In this document: one piece after another, positions 8,948 through 19,602 of the stretch
How positions within the stretch are numbered: the stretch's first letter is position 1
Layout: the number at the start of each line of letters is the position of its first letter
Assembly (NCBI GenBank): GCA_014529385.2
Contig: CM043967.1
Span: forward strand, 129,536,182 to 129,600,181
Reading direction: 5' to 3'
DNA from: Adiantum capillus-veneris
Lineage: Eukaryota > Streptophyta > Polypodiopsida > Polypodiales > Pteridaceae
DNA length: 64,000 bases
Made by a program: the position numbers and the translations under genes
The notes under the pieces: generated by a model
The model's input: only the letters and a program-made list of their open reading frames with translations
The model's database searches: none
Told to the model about the DNA's origin: nothing

Positions 8948-11377
8948 TTGGGCTTGAAGACACAAGGGATCATAGACCAGACACAGGGAATTGCAATTAT
9001 GGCTGACAGACCAGATGATGTGACTGAAGAGGTTTCCTCTTCACAGGGTCAACAGACACATGAAGTGGGTGAGTCGTCAAGACCACCACAGACAGATGAC
9101 GATATATTCAGGACCCAGTTGGCTACTGCTGTGGCTATGTTCACACAAGTAATGCAGAACCCGAGGTTTTTAGCCTTTCTGCAACCTCCTGTTCCGTCTC
9201 AGCAAGTTGGGTCACTCGATCATATTCAAAAGCCTGTTAAGGCTCGAGCACAGGTGATTCATACCGCACAGTCAATGGAAACACCTGTACACTTGACGGA
9301 GAACATGCAGTCTCCACAACCTGTGCCTAAGGTGCAAGAACAGGTGGCTGAGATGCCAGTTTTTCAAGCTGTACCAATTCAGCACGCCACCTTTCAGCAG
9401 TCTATAGCTGGTTCTAATGGGCAGGGAAGCAACCTACAGGCTATGCAACAGGTCTTCCCACCACCTTCAGTACACCCTGGCTATTTTGGAGGTGGATCCG
9501 TATTCCAGAGCATGGCTGGTCATGCACCTGGAAATCAGTTTTACACGCCAGGAACAGTGTTTAGGGGTGCTCAAACGATGATGCCTAACCCCATGTACAG
9601 TGCCATGGGTATGCAACCAGGGTTTCAGAGAACTCAGGGCCAATTTGGGATACCACAGGCAAATTTTGGTATGGCTGGAATTACAAATCAGCAGCCAAAT
9701 ATAGCATTTCCAGGTCAAGTCAATAGCGGCCAAGGAACACAGATGAACCCTAATAGTGTTCCCATGTTTCAGTCACTTCCATATGACAATTTAATGCCGC
9801 TGGAGAGGCCAACTCCGTACAAAGAAGGTGGCAAAGGTGTGTCATTCACGACCTTTACAGGGTTTGATGACAGGAAGAAGGCTCTTTCATTCCTCCAGCA
9901 GTTTGACAAGGCCTATGCAGGGGGAAACTTTACAGAGGCTTCAAAGGTCCGCAAGGCAGCCACTTTCTTGACAGGGAATGCGGGACAATGGTGGACAACT
10001 TTATTGCTTCAAGGGCAAGCTCCGTCCACATGGATTTACTTTAAGTAGATTTTTGCAGCAGCATGGTTATCTGATGATTTCGAAGCAGATGTCATGACAG
10101 AATGGCACCAACTTAATGCTGCTACTTGCAAGAATCTGGATGATTACAATCGGAAGTTTTGGAAAGCTCTACTTCCAGTAACTTCCTATAGGTTTGTGCA
10201 ATTGACAAAACAGATTGAAAAATACTGTTGTGGCCTACCTAAAGGATTGAGAAAGTACTGTACAAAGACAAAAGTCACTACTTTGACACAGCTCATCGAG
10301 GTAGCAAACACTGGCAATGGTTTGCTCAAGGGAGAAGATTGTGAATTTAACACTGGCGTCAAGGCAGGATCAAGCAAGAAAAATTCAGCCAAGAAGCACG
10401 TTCCCAATGAGGCTCTTAAAGGGACTCAGGAGTCAGCCAACGCAGGGAAAGACAAAGCTACGGCTGAATCAGAAAAAGGACCAGCAAAGAAATGGAAAAG
10501 ACGTTTTCCTCGCAAGTCAGAAGAGCAAAAGAAGGTCCTGAGGACAGAGAACAAATGCTTTATATGTGAGCAGCCTGGCCACATTGCTTACAATTGTCCT
10601 ACAAAGAAAAGGCTAGCTGATTCTGATGACAAGGAAGACAGGAAAGGAAAGAAGCCCATGGCTGGTCTAGTGCTAGATATGGTGGGCGACAAGCCAAATT
10701 CAGATGCAAGTGAGCTTTGCAGAGCTTGGGGAAAGGTCAGGGATCAAACAGTGCTTATCTTCTTTGATCCAGGTACCAAAGCCAGCTTTATTTCCCCAGA
10801 ATTGGCTTCAAAGTTGGGAATCAGACCTGAAGAGATGGGGTATACAGCAGAGGCAGGTTTGGCATGTCCTGGCCATACAGAAGCTGTGACACCCATCATT
10901 GGAAAGTTGCGTCTACATATCCAGTCCTATGTAGATGCTGAAGAATTTTACATCATGCCACTGGACGGATGTGATGTGTTGTTAGGTATTCCTTGGTTGT
11001 TTCGTGTACAGGGAATCATGGATGCCTACAACAAAAAGATCACTGTACAGAGCAGGGGAAAGACTCACATTCTGGATGTAAAGCTTAAAGGGGAGTCTAT
11101 TCCTACTGTATCAGCTTCTGCTATTACTTCTGTAATGAAAAAGCATCTTTCTACGTACTTGGTTTTTGCACGTGAAGTGTCAGATTGTGATGAATCAAAT
11201 TTATCTGTGCTAGATAAAGAAAGGTCAATGTTTTTACAACAGTATAGTGACTGTTTTTCCGATTCATTACCGTCTCAATTACCGCCAGAGAGACCCGAGG
11301 ACCATGCGATAGATTTGGTGCCAGGCAGTAGCCCACCAAATAAGCCTCCGTACAAGGTTAGTGCGGCTCAGAGATAA
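8948..11377 (+). pseudogene. gag: C gag-protease and RT linker
   Basis: Gag opens at 8948 (an in-frame ATG at 8999, giving MADRPDDVTEE, is an alternative start). Residues ~60-290 are rich in Gln, Pro and Met and low in complexity; the capsid core (KALSFLQQFDKAY..., KAATFLTGNAGQWW) follows. A TAG at 10046-10048 interrupts it, and the same frame resumes to 11377. A basic stretch leads to one CX2CX4HX4C knuckle (CFICEQPGHIAYNC, ~10555). Then comes a retropepsin-like segment (IFFDPGTKASFIS, ~10762, and LLGIPWL), in which the expected D-S/T-G is DPG. The frame closes with TAA at 11375 just inside the RT region, overlapping the ATG of the next frame. Gag packages RNA; the protease processes the polyprotein. 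Confidence 0.88.
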
Positions 11378-12156
11378 TGGGCCAAGTACAGGAGTTGTTA
11401 GAAAAGGGACTGATTCAGCCCAGTTCATCTCCATTCTGTTCTCCAGTGTTGTTGGTGCAGAAAAAGGATGGCTCATGGCGTATGTGCATCGACTACCGTG
11501 CACTGAACAAGAATACCATCAAGAATAGGTTCCCTATACCTAGAATTGATGATATTATGGACAAATTAGAAGGAGCAGCTATGTTTAGCAGGATAGATCT
11601 AAAGAGTGGGTACCATCAGATCCGCATTAGATAAGAGGATGTGCACAAGACTGCTTTTAGAACGACGTTTGGCCTTTACGAATTTTTAGTGATGCCCTTT
11701 GGTCTCACAAATGCTCCTGCTACGTTCAATAGGATGATGGACAGAATTTTCCGTCCACACCAGCAGTTTGTTGGTACATTCTTTGATGACATGATAGTCT
11801 ACTCAAAGAATGAAGAGGAGCATAGGCATCACTTGGCCATTGTGTTCAAAGAGATACACAGTCATAGGTTGCTCATCAATGCAAAGAAAAGTGAGTTTTT
11901 TCTGGAAGAGATTCACTTTCTGGGACACATTGTCTCAAAGGATGGTGTCAGAATGGATCTTGCAAAAGTTGAAGCGATCAAGTCATGGCCAAATTTGAAG
12001 ACGGTGCATGATGTCCGAAGCTTTTTGGGACTATGCTCCTATTACAGAAGGTTTATCCGAAATTTCGCTGAGATTGCTTCACCTTTACATGCTCTTCAAA
12101 AGAGGCAGTTACCTTTAGATGGACACAAAAAGAGATTTCAGCTTTTAATCTCTTAA
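11377..12156 (+). pseudogene. pol: C reverse transcriptase
   Basis: Ty3/Gypsy [19 protein letters not shown] (fingers), [13 protein letters not shown], then after an in-frame TAA at 11632-11634 the KTAFRTTFGLYEF / MPFGLTNAPATF block and the active site FFDDM (~11779; YVDD/YMDD is usual). It ends with the FLGLCSYYRRFI thumb motif. Frame -1/+1 relative to the gag frame, so a frameshift lies at ~11375. A one-base loss in a T run near 12115 causes the stop at 12156 and moves the continuation to the next frame. Not translatable as one protein. Confidence 0.92.
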
Positions 12157-12164
12157 AGGAAAAG

Positions 12165-14054
12165 ATGACTTCAGATCCAGTCATTGTGTTGCCAGATCTT
12201 AGGAAGTCATTTGTGGTCCAATGTGACGCCTGCGGTAGTAGCATTGGTGCAGTGCTAATGCAAGATGGCAGGGTAGTAGCCTATGAGAGCAGAATTTTGC
12301 AAGGGCCAGAGATGACCATGCAGGTCTATGAGAAAGAGTTACTGGCTGTGATTCATGCGCTCTTAAGTTGGAAACACTACCTGCTAGGTGCAGATTTCGT
12401 TGTCCAAACGGATCATCAGACCTTGCGATACTTCTTGACACAAACAAAGTTATCTGAGAAGCATATGCGATGGGCAAATATCTTGTCCATGTTCCATTTT
12501 CAGATTGTGCATGTGGAAGGCAAGAAGAACGTTGTGGCTGATGCCTTGTCAAGGAAGCCACAAATTTCAGCTGTGTCGATTCCTTATCATCATGAACTTG
12601 ATGATATGAGAGAACAGTATGCAAATGATGAAGATTTTGCAAGGGTCTTCGAGCAACTAATGGATGGACAACGTCATGAACACTATCTCCTTAAAGATGG
12701 GTTCATGATGATGCATGGCAGATTGTGTGTCACAAAGCCATTGCGACGCAAAGTTATGGAAGAGAGTCATGTCCCACCGTATGCAGGGCATCATGGTATC
12801 GATGCTACAGCTAAAGCGGTTGAGACATTCTTCTATTGGCCTACATTGAGAAGAGAGGTGGATGCCTTTGTGCGAGAATGCCTAATATGCCAAAAGGTCA
12901 AGTTTGACAGGCAAAAGGCACCAGGGTTATTGCAACCACTACCTATTCCAGATAAACCATGGGAAAGTATTGCTATGGATTTTATCTTTGATCTTCCGAG
13001 AACGCAGACAGGAAACGATGGTATTTGGACCATTATTTGCAGATTCAGCAAACAGGCTCATTTTATTCCTGTCAGGAAGAAGATAAAGCCAGATCAGATG
13101 GCACGCTTGTTTATGAGCAATATTTTCAAGTATCATGGCATGCCACAGTCGATTGTTAGCGACCGTGATCCACGCATGACAAGTTTGTTCTGGAGAGGCT
13201 TGTTTGAGAATATGGGCACAACGCTCAAATTCTCTTCGTCATTTCATCCTCAAACAGATGGGCAGTCAGAAGAGGCAAATTCTACTGTCCTAGATCTGCT
13301 GAAGTGTTATGTGTCAAAGCATAAAGGAAAGTGGGAGCAGTATTTGCCATTGGTGGAGTATGCATACAATAATACAGTGCATTCATCAACTGGCAAGGCA
13401 CCCTTTGAGATAGTTGAAGGTGGCAAGAAAGTTCCTCCCATACTGCATACAAAGGACAAGATATTTGAAGCAGATAAGTATGTTCAGGACATGGATGAAA
13501 TGTACAAGAAGGTCAAAGTGGCCTTAGAAAGGACTCAGGCAAAGCAAAAGAAAGCAGCTGATCGTCACCGTCGTGAAGTGGTATATTCACTTGGTGATTG
13601 GGTGCTTTTACGCTTTGAAAAGGCAAGGTTAAAGAAGATGAAGGGCAAGGAAAGACTGTTTCCAAAGCTCAGCATGCGTTACTATGGGCCTTTTCAAGTA
13701 TGCGACATAATCAGTGATGTTGCATATAGGCTGAAATTGCCTGACAGTTGGAAGATTCACAATGCGTTTCATGTGAGTCTTCTCAGACCCTATGTGGGTG
13801 ATGTGCCAGAAGATATGCCAGCTGAAGATCAGCCGGAAGTCGAGGAACTTGACGAGATCTTGGTCCCGGAACAGATTTTGGCACACAAAGAAAGGAAAGT
13901 GAAAGGCAAGGTTGCTAGGCGTTACTTGGTAAAGTTCAGAAACTATCCACCAATGGATGCTAAGTGGATGGAAGAAGGTGAACTTGCAGAGTCACCAACT
14001 GTGTTATCACTTTACCTGGAAGCTTTCGATTTGCAACCTACCTTGACCCCTTGA
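12165..14054 (+). CDS. pol: C RNase H, integrase and chromodomain (intact 629-codon frame)
   Basis: One uninterrupted frame. RNase H: VVQCDACGSSIGAVLMQ, YEKELLAVIHAL, QTDHQTLRYF. Integrase zinc domain: H-H in HVPPYAGHHGID and CLICQK. Catalytic core with all three acidic residues: AMDFIFDLP (~12976), SDRDPR (~13160) and the Glu in DGQSEEAN (~13270). The GPY/F-type module is MRYYGPFQ...FHVSLLRPY (~13675-13790). The last ~60 residues (EILVPEQILAHKERK ... YLVKFRNYPPMDAKWMEEGEL) look like a chromodomain, which directs chromoviruses to particular chromatin. In the active element this was the 3' half of a gag-pol polyprotein; alone it has no proper start, and the ATG at 12165 is internal. Element E encodes a close relative. 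Confidence 0.92.
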   Translation: MTSDPVIVLPDLRKSFVVQCDACGSSIGAVLMQDGRVVAYESRILQGPEMTMQVYEKELLAVIHALLSWKHYLLGADFVVQTDHQTLRYFLTQTKLSEKHMRWANILSMFHFQIVHVEGKKNVVADALSRKPQISAVSIPYHHELDDMREQYANDEDFARVFEQLMDGQRHEHYLLKDGFMMMHGRLCVTKPLRRKVMEESHVPPYAGHHGIDATAKAVETFFYWPTLRREVDAFVRECLICQKVKFDRQKAPGLLQPLPIPDKPWESIAMDFIFDLPRTQTGNDGIWTIICRFSKQAHFIPVRKKIKPDQMARLFMSNIFKYHGMPQSIVSDRDPRMTSLFWRGLFENMGTTLKFSSSFHPQTDGQSEEANSTVLDLLKCYVSKHKGKWEQYLPLVEYAYNNTVHSSTGKAPFEIVEGGKKVPPILHTKDKIFEADKYVQDMDEMYKKVKVALERTQAKQKKAADRHRREVVYSLGDWVLLRFEKARLKKMKGKERLFPKLSMRYYGPFQVCDIISDVAYRLKLPDSWKIHNAFHVSLLRPYVGDVPEDMPAEDQPEVEELDEILVPEQILAHKERKVKGKVARRYLVKFRNYPPMDAKWMEEGELAESPTVLSLYLEAFDLQPTLTP

Positions 14055-14613
14055 GTTTCAAAGCTACATGGATTGTCAGTGTGACAATGGCTTCTGAAAC
14101 AAATGATGTACATGGTATTTAAAGTGAGCTCAAATGAAATACCTGTTACATGAATGTTAGAGCTGTACAGATTGTCAGTTTGGCAATTGCTCTTATGGAA
14201 TGTCCAAAAGTTGGTTAGTGCTATAGAAGTGAGTATTTCTTGTCAGTTTGTCAAGGATACAGTGATTGCTTCTATTGAAGAGTACATGTGTAACTGCATT
14301 CTTAAACTGCGGTTTGGGTATGCTCGAAAGTGTTACGGGATCCAACGTGTACTATAAGACAGTGGCAAAATGTGCAGCTACCATTTTGTCATTGGACAGT
14401 TAGTGACTCAAAGCAATGGCAGAGTGCGAAGCTACCACTATGTCATTGGGACAGGGTTCACACGCAGGCAATACATGAGTCGACGAGGTGTTGAATACAC
14501 CAGGGTTGACAATGAGCATGTATGTGTCGTATATGTGTCGACAGGTGTTGAATACATCAGTGTTGACAGTAAGCATGTGCGACATAGATGCAAACGAGGA
14601 CGTTTGAAATTTC
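14055..14613 (+). other. 3' noncoding region of C with short direct repeats
   Basis: No ORF of note. Two imperfect repeat pairs: GGCA(A/G)A(A/G)TG(T/C)G...GCTACCA...GTCATTGG at ~14363 and ~14417, and GTCGAC(G)AGGTGTTGAATACA with GTTGACA at ~14479 and ~14536. The GTGTTGAATAC units are about 57 bp apart. Role unknown. Confidence 0.6.
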
Positions 14614-14624
14614 AAGAGGGGGGT
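14614..14624 (+). other. Polypurine tract of C
   Basis: AAGAGGGGGGT immediately before the 3' LTR start ATGTCACC. Confidence 0.88.
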
Positions 14625-16106
14625 ATGTCACCAGCGTGTGACTACTATCTATCCTTTTTGTTGATTTCTTTCTTATTATCTATTTACTTTCACTTTTTGG
14701 AAACACCCCTCGGGAAATCTAACTGCCCTGCATTGCATAGATAGTGTGGAACTGTCCAGAGGGAGTCCAAGCCTGAGGGCAAGAGAGCACTAAGGTTGGA
14801 CAAGGACTATGGTTAGCCAAGTGGGGTCATTGACTAGCCAAAGTGGAATCCTTTGCTACAGAGGCTACATTTCAGTTCTGGATGTGGCCGCAGTGTACAA
14901 AGAGGGTCGGATGACCTAGAAAGATACAATGGCAGCATCTCCTAAATTTTAGGGAACTGCTATTTTGGGACCTGAAAAGGTGTTGGCGTCATTACCTCCA
15001 GAATGACAAGGGGAACATTTTCTTACTCTGCCGTGAAGTCAACTGGGCAACCGGTTGGGAGATTTTTTGGCGGCAACCCCGAAACGGGAAAATGCTTATA
15101 AATGTGCCAAGTGGCACCTTCTGGTGCACTTGCCTCATGCAACAAGAAGTGGCGCTGAATTTAGGAGGGGGAGAGCCTCATTTTCAGTTTTTTGTCACAG
15201 GTTAAGAGCTATGGAGTGCTTGCTTTCCCTCTTATGCACAGTGCGGTGCCAGGAGTGATGCCCTGCACGCTACGCACTGCCCTCTCTCTCCCCTTTGGCA
15301 GTATGTTATGCCCCTCTAGTGGGCTCTTCATTTGACCAATGTACAGTTGTGTGGGTTCATGCGCGATTGCCGAGGCAAGAGCCTCTTGCACAGGTACTGG
15401 ATTAGCTAGCGGCTAATCCCCCCGCAGGTACAGGTGAATTCGGAGAGGTTTCACGCCAGAAATCTCGTCCAATTCAAAGGGCAAGTAGCCCTACAGGTGC
15501 GGGAGCTCGAGGACTTGCTACGGATGCGACCAGCACGCGAAACAGAGCCCGAAACAGTGAATTACAGCCTACTGTGTATTTTTGCAGGTTTAGGGTTTTG
15601 GCCCTAGACGGACCCTGATACCCCCAGGAGGTTCGGGGACGCAAGGGGACCGCTGTACAGGTGATCTGGCGCATTTTCGGGGCTGAAAACAGAGAATTCA
15701 GCGTGCTGCAGATTCTTGCCAGGTTTTGCAAAGTGCCCGTATGCGTCGGGAAAGTCATTTAATGCGTGGGAATACTGACCGTGAAGGGTTCTGGTACAGT
15801 TATGCTGCCGAAATCGGGCTGGAACAGTGGAAATTCAGCCGAGTTTGTGCGGGGCAGCTTGTAGGGAACCACAGCATTTATTCCCTCTTTTGAACAATAA
15901 AGAAATACCGAAAGGGGCACCTAAGTTAGGGGCCAATCTGGTGTCCGCCGTCTACTCATACAGGTGCAATCTAGCAGCCTGTATCCCTCTCCCCTTTGTT
16001 GTGTTTTGAAAGTACAAGTAAAATAGACGGCTAATAATGGGTGAAAGCTAAATCAAGGTTTAAAGTAAAGTCTACCGCCCTTTTTGGATTGAACAGGCCG
16101 GTTTCA
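14625..16106 (+). repeat. 3' LTR of C
   Basis: Matches 7413-8890 along its whole length; differs by about 24 mostly transition substitutions, a 1-base insertion near 15490 and a 3-base insertion near 15945. Ends GGTTTCA before TSD GCAAT at 16107. Confidence 0.93.
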
Positions 16107-16431
16107 GCAATCTGTGTTAGAGAAGGATCTTCTCTTACCCAAGCTCTTCTCTTTCCTGCGGGAGCACCCCTTGGCGGCCTTGCGCTCACACCAAGGTTGC
16201 TTTTGCCCACCTCAAGTCGATTGGCCGGCCACTAAGTGCACGGTCCGCTCTCAATGAGTGAAAAGAGAAACAAGGGGAGGCTGGACAAGCCCTTCTTTCT
16301 TGGGTTTCCTCTCACTCTTGAAAAACACGATTAGGAATCGACACGCCCAAGTGGACTTGGGTTACGTGCGACCGCAACAAGCAAAAAAAAATATGTGGTT
16401 CTTTCCTTGAGTGATACAGAACACTGCCAAA
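16107..16431 (-). other. Leader of B between PBS and gag
   Basis: Reverse complement matches the F leader at 34681-35040 (for example the stretch with GTGTTCTGTATCACTCAAGG next to the PBS and the GGCCGGCCAATCGA block). Noncoding 5' leader; first 5 bases are the TSD of C. Confidence 0.8.
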
Positions 16432-16443
16432 GCTCTGATACCA
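16432..16443 (-). other. Primer-binding site of B (tRNA-iMet)
   Basis: Minus strand reads TGGTATCAGAGC, one base from the LTR end CCTTACA. Confidence 0.92.
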
Positions 16444-16444
16444 A

Positions 16445-17414
16445 TGTAAGGTGAGTGCTCCAAACTGTGCTCAAGGTTCCTTTTACTTAGGAAAGGGAGA
16501 GCCTTCCGTTCCTTTAGTGAGAGAGTGCAAGTGATCACAAACAAAGTGGATAAACACTGTGAATGAAGGTGCTTAGACTGAGAGATAAAGAGAGAAGAAT
16601 ACAACGCCAGAATGTTGTCAAACCCTCCTCCGAAGGCCCCACTCTCTATGGCGGGAGTGGTCTACTATTGATTGCACAAATCTCTACAATGCAATGGACT
16701 TGCCAACGATGAGGACGACGACGAGACGGGCTGAAAACTGAAAACGCTAATGGCTGGAATCTGCAAACCTTTATCTGCTGAATTATGCCTCTATGTCGAT
16801 GACGACGACGTGCTGAAAACATTGGTTTCACCTGCTAAAAACGCTGGATAGCAATGCCGAAAACGCTGGTTTGATCTGCTACAAAAACATTGATTTCGCC
16901 TACTGCAAAAACACTGATTTGATCTACTGCAAACACTGGACAGCAAGGCTGAAAACGCTATGGCTGTTGATGTAAAAACGCTTGTGGTCTGATGTGTCTG
17001 CTATCACCAGGCTACTGCATCTACAAAATGTTGGGCTGATGTGCACTTGAAGAAACGCTGGCCCAGTTCGTGGCTGAAAACTCTAAGTGATCATGCCCGG
17101 GGGGGTCTTGCCGAGAAGGTGCCTGTTGAACATTGGGTTCCTGTTGCCTCTTCTGCCAGACAATGCTAGCGCTAGGGTTTCTTATATACTTGCTTGGCTA
17201 AATTGCCCTACCCAGTTTCCCAACAAAAGTCACTTAAAAATATATAGTGAAAAATGGCTAAAATAGGGAAAATAGGTTTTCTGCACTACAAAATGCTCCT
17301 GATGGAATCTGATGGTAATGCTGATGACCAGAACACTTCCTAAGCTAGGCTAACTGAACTCCTGTCATGAAGTAGCTTGTCCATGTACACGTAGGTTTAG
17401 ATGTGCACGTGACA
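16445..17414 (-). repeat. 5' LTR of B
   Basis: On the minus strand it starts TGTCACGTGCAC at 17414 and ends CCTTACA at 16445. The LTR of F starts TGTCACGTGACAC and has the same layout. A TATATAAG promoter lies at 17181-17188 (minus), followed by repeated AACGCT/AGCGTTTT units in the 5' transcribed part. No 3' LTR is in the window. Confidence 0.87.
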
Positions 17415-17449
17415 CTAGTCCTTGGAGGAGCATCTCAAATCGGGTAACA

Positions 17450-18393
17450 ATGGGTACGCCATATGCGGAGAGAGCACGCACAGAAAGAACGACGAGACAT
17501 GAACGACCCATTGCAAGGCCAGAAAGAGACTACGGATTGGAAGATGAGAGGGAGACCCTATCTTTGGACTAAGGCTAGGAGCGCCCATGAGAGGGGGACT
17601 AGGAGAGCAAATGCTAAGACTAGTGAACCAAAGACGAATTAGGCCATCTCAAGTTCAAAAATGCATGAGTAAGAAATATTCAGGAGAAGGGGATCCAAGA
17701 GATCACGTAGCGGCATTTGTAAGAGTGATTAGAGCCGAGGAAGTCCACAATTTCATCACGCAATATGCAGGATTTGGGCTTACCCTCAAGGATGACACTG
17801 CTACATGGTTTGATTCAGTAGAGAGCACGGAGTTCGATACGATCGATGAATTCATAGAGGAATTCTCCCAATGGGGAATTGCCCACAATACAGTCTCCCA
17901 GATTCATAAGTTCAAACAAAAGGAAGGAAAGTCCGTTAGGAAAGCAGCCTTGAGGCTCAAACGCTATGTAAAAGTTTTTCTTGTAGATGAGCTTCCGACA
18001 CAATCAAGGCTGATGCTGATATTCACGCAAGGGCTAAGAAACGTAGACTTGCAAAAGGACCAGCACACGAAGAGAATGACAATGCTCAATGAGCTAGTCA
18101 AAGAGGCTTTCTACCTCGTGGACAATTGTGCGGTCTACAAGGAAGGTAATCACAAGGATCTAGATGACAACACCTCATCACAAAATAGTGGTCCAAGATC
18201 GACAAGAGCATCGCCTAGGACAGAGCCACCTATTGACAAGCAGCAGCTCATAGAGGAAGTGGTCAGGAGAATCAATCCCCCGAGACAACCAAAGAGATGC
18301 TACACATGCGGAGGAGATCACTTATCACACCGAATGCCCTGTGCTTCCTTAGCTGCAGCAGCAATTGAGACCACCAAAGTGGTGTGCAGTTGA
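17450..18393 (+). pseudogene. gag: D gag (capsid and zinc knuckle)
   Basis: Reading from 17450 (MGTPYAERAR) it shifts frame before 17587. It then runs through a Retrotrans_gag-type capsid core (KYSGEGDPRDHVAAFV, DTATWFDSVE, FKQKEGKSVRKAALRLKRY, RLMLIFTQGLR) and a serine-rich linker to a single zinc knuckle near 18299, C-YT-C-GGD-H, whose last Cys spacing is disturbed. A homologous copy is on the minus strand at 61335-61796. Gag forms the particle and binds RNA. The N-terminus lies left of B, outside the window. Confidence 0.88.
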
Positions 18394-19132
18394 GCAAAAA
18401 TTGACCAACCATACAACGAAAGACTGCTACTACAACAAGGGATACGTGAGAGAGCGGCAATATGCACCTCCAGCACAAGTAGCACCCGCACATCAGTCCA
18501 GAAGCCTAATCAACCAGAGGAAGTAAGCCTAGAAGAGGAGAAAACCCACGAGAATGAACCAAGAAAGGACAAGACAAATGCAGAAAGCCAAGAGTAGAGC
18601 CAGAGGATCCTAGGATTATCCCAAATACGACAGATTAATCTTTTAGGAGAATCCCACCATACGTACCAGTAGTTGAGGATCGGTGGCCAAAGGAGTTATG
18701 GAGAGCAGTACGAGAAGCTAAGGACGGAAGTGAAACGTTTCCTTCTGCTCCCATAGAGGAATTTGAGGCAAGGTCACAAGTGAACCTAGAATTGTAATCA
18801 TATTATGGGGACAAAGGTTCAATGGTGTCTATAGAGAGCCAACCAAAATCCTTAAGGACATTACCATCCTACATGGGTAAGTACGAGGCAAAATCAGACA
18901 TTACCATTCTACATGGGTGAGTACGAGGCCAAATCAGACATCAAGGTCATGCCCTCATACAGACTCCTGGCTCCCAAGGTCATAGATTCCAAGGGGCTAG
19001 TTGATATCTTGTCAATACTTGTGGCTTGCACCATCACATTAGCAGAGTTGTTGAAGATCCGACCAAGTATGTGGTCAGAAATAGACGAGTGCCTAGAAAA
19101 GATTGGGGTAAAGGATCCAACATTGAGACTCA
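18394..19132 (+). pseudogene. D gag-protease linker, degraded, with a 40-bp tandem duplication
   Basis: Out-of-frame remnants between gag and protease. A 40-bp unit, 18857-18896, is repeated at 18897-18936 with about three mismatches. The frame 18913-19132 (PSYRLLAPKVIDSKGL..., ELLKIRPSMWSEIDECLEKIG) reads into the LINE2 TSD and resumes after LINE2 with TLRLKEGIQDLE, showing the original continuity. No known domain. Confidence 0.7.
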
Positions 19133-19602
19133 TGGACAAAATTCAAGCTATTCGAACTGCTGCTCGCTACTGTTGCCGCTCGATTCCCCCCCCCCCCCCC
19201 CCTTCCTCACCATCGCCTTTCCTCCTCCCTGCCCATGTGTTGCACATCCGTCCCTGCCCCCCTTGCACAGCCTGCCCTTCCCGCCCCTGCGCAGCCCGCA
19301 CTGCCTGCCTTCCTGCGCAACCTCCCCCCCTGTCCGCCCCGTGCGCTGCCCACCCCCCGCCTGCTGCCGCGCCCAATCCCAGCCCGCAGCCCCTCCAGCG
19401 CGCTGTCCCGCCTTGCCCCGCCCACCGCCATATTCCGGCCCAATCCGCATTGCGCCCCCCCCCCGGCCTCCTTGTTTTTTCGCCTTTCTTCCCGAAGGTA
19501 TCCTTCAACCAGGATTGGCAATACTCCTCCTTGGACAGTGCTCGTCAAGGTCGTTTGCAGCGTTATCTTTTTATCCGCTTCTCCGACACAGCAGTAGACA
19601 CA
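19133..19602 (+). promoter_or_regulatory. 5' UTR of LINE2, C-rich
   Basis: Strongly C-rich, with a C run at 19186-19202 and others near 19325 and 19455; homologous to the G-rich stretch of LINE1 on the opposite strand. In L1 elements this region carries the internal promoter (family knowledge); no defined element is visible. The proline-rich ORFs here are composition artefacts. Confidence 0.6.

Larger units (their letters stand above)
7413..16106 (+). mobile_element. Element C: nearly complete Ty3/Gypsy chromovirus
   Basis: Flanked by TSD GCAAT (7408-7412 and 16107-16111). LTRs of about 1.48 kb at both ends, a tRNA-Glu-like PBS, gag with a CCHC knuckle, protease, RT, RNase H, integrase and a C-terminal chromodomain-like segment, then a polypurine tract. 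Two in-frame stops and two frameshifts break gag-pol. By eye the LTRs differ at about 24 positions plus two indels (about 1.6%), almost all transitions, so this is one of the younger insertions. It lies inside the leader of B. Confidence 0.93.
1..17414 (-). mobile_element. Element B: gypsy-type LTR element, 5' part, interrupted by A and C
   Basis: Minus-strand LTR retrotransposon whose 5' LTR is at the right (16445-17414), followed leftwards by a tRNA-iMet primer-binding site (16432-16443), a leader (16107-16431 continuing at 7412), and the start of gag (7302 leftwards). Element C is inserted between 7413 and 16106 (TSD GCAAT) and element A between 96 and 6565 (TSD ATATG); bases 1-95 continue B beyond A. 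The rest of B lies left of the window. The same family occurs on the plus strand as element F at 33392-35692, which confirms LTR ends, PBS and gag start. B itself sits inside element D. Confidence 0.8.

Noticed and set aside
11370-11380. TAATG stop-start overlap in C as a programmed gag-pol coupling
   Set aside because: It falls inside the RT domain, not at the gag-pol border, and C has other random stops and a one-base deletion; decay is simpler.
17703-17888. ORF antisense to D gag, recurring at 61354-61539
   Set aside because: A shadow of the conserved gag frame on the other strand.
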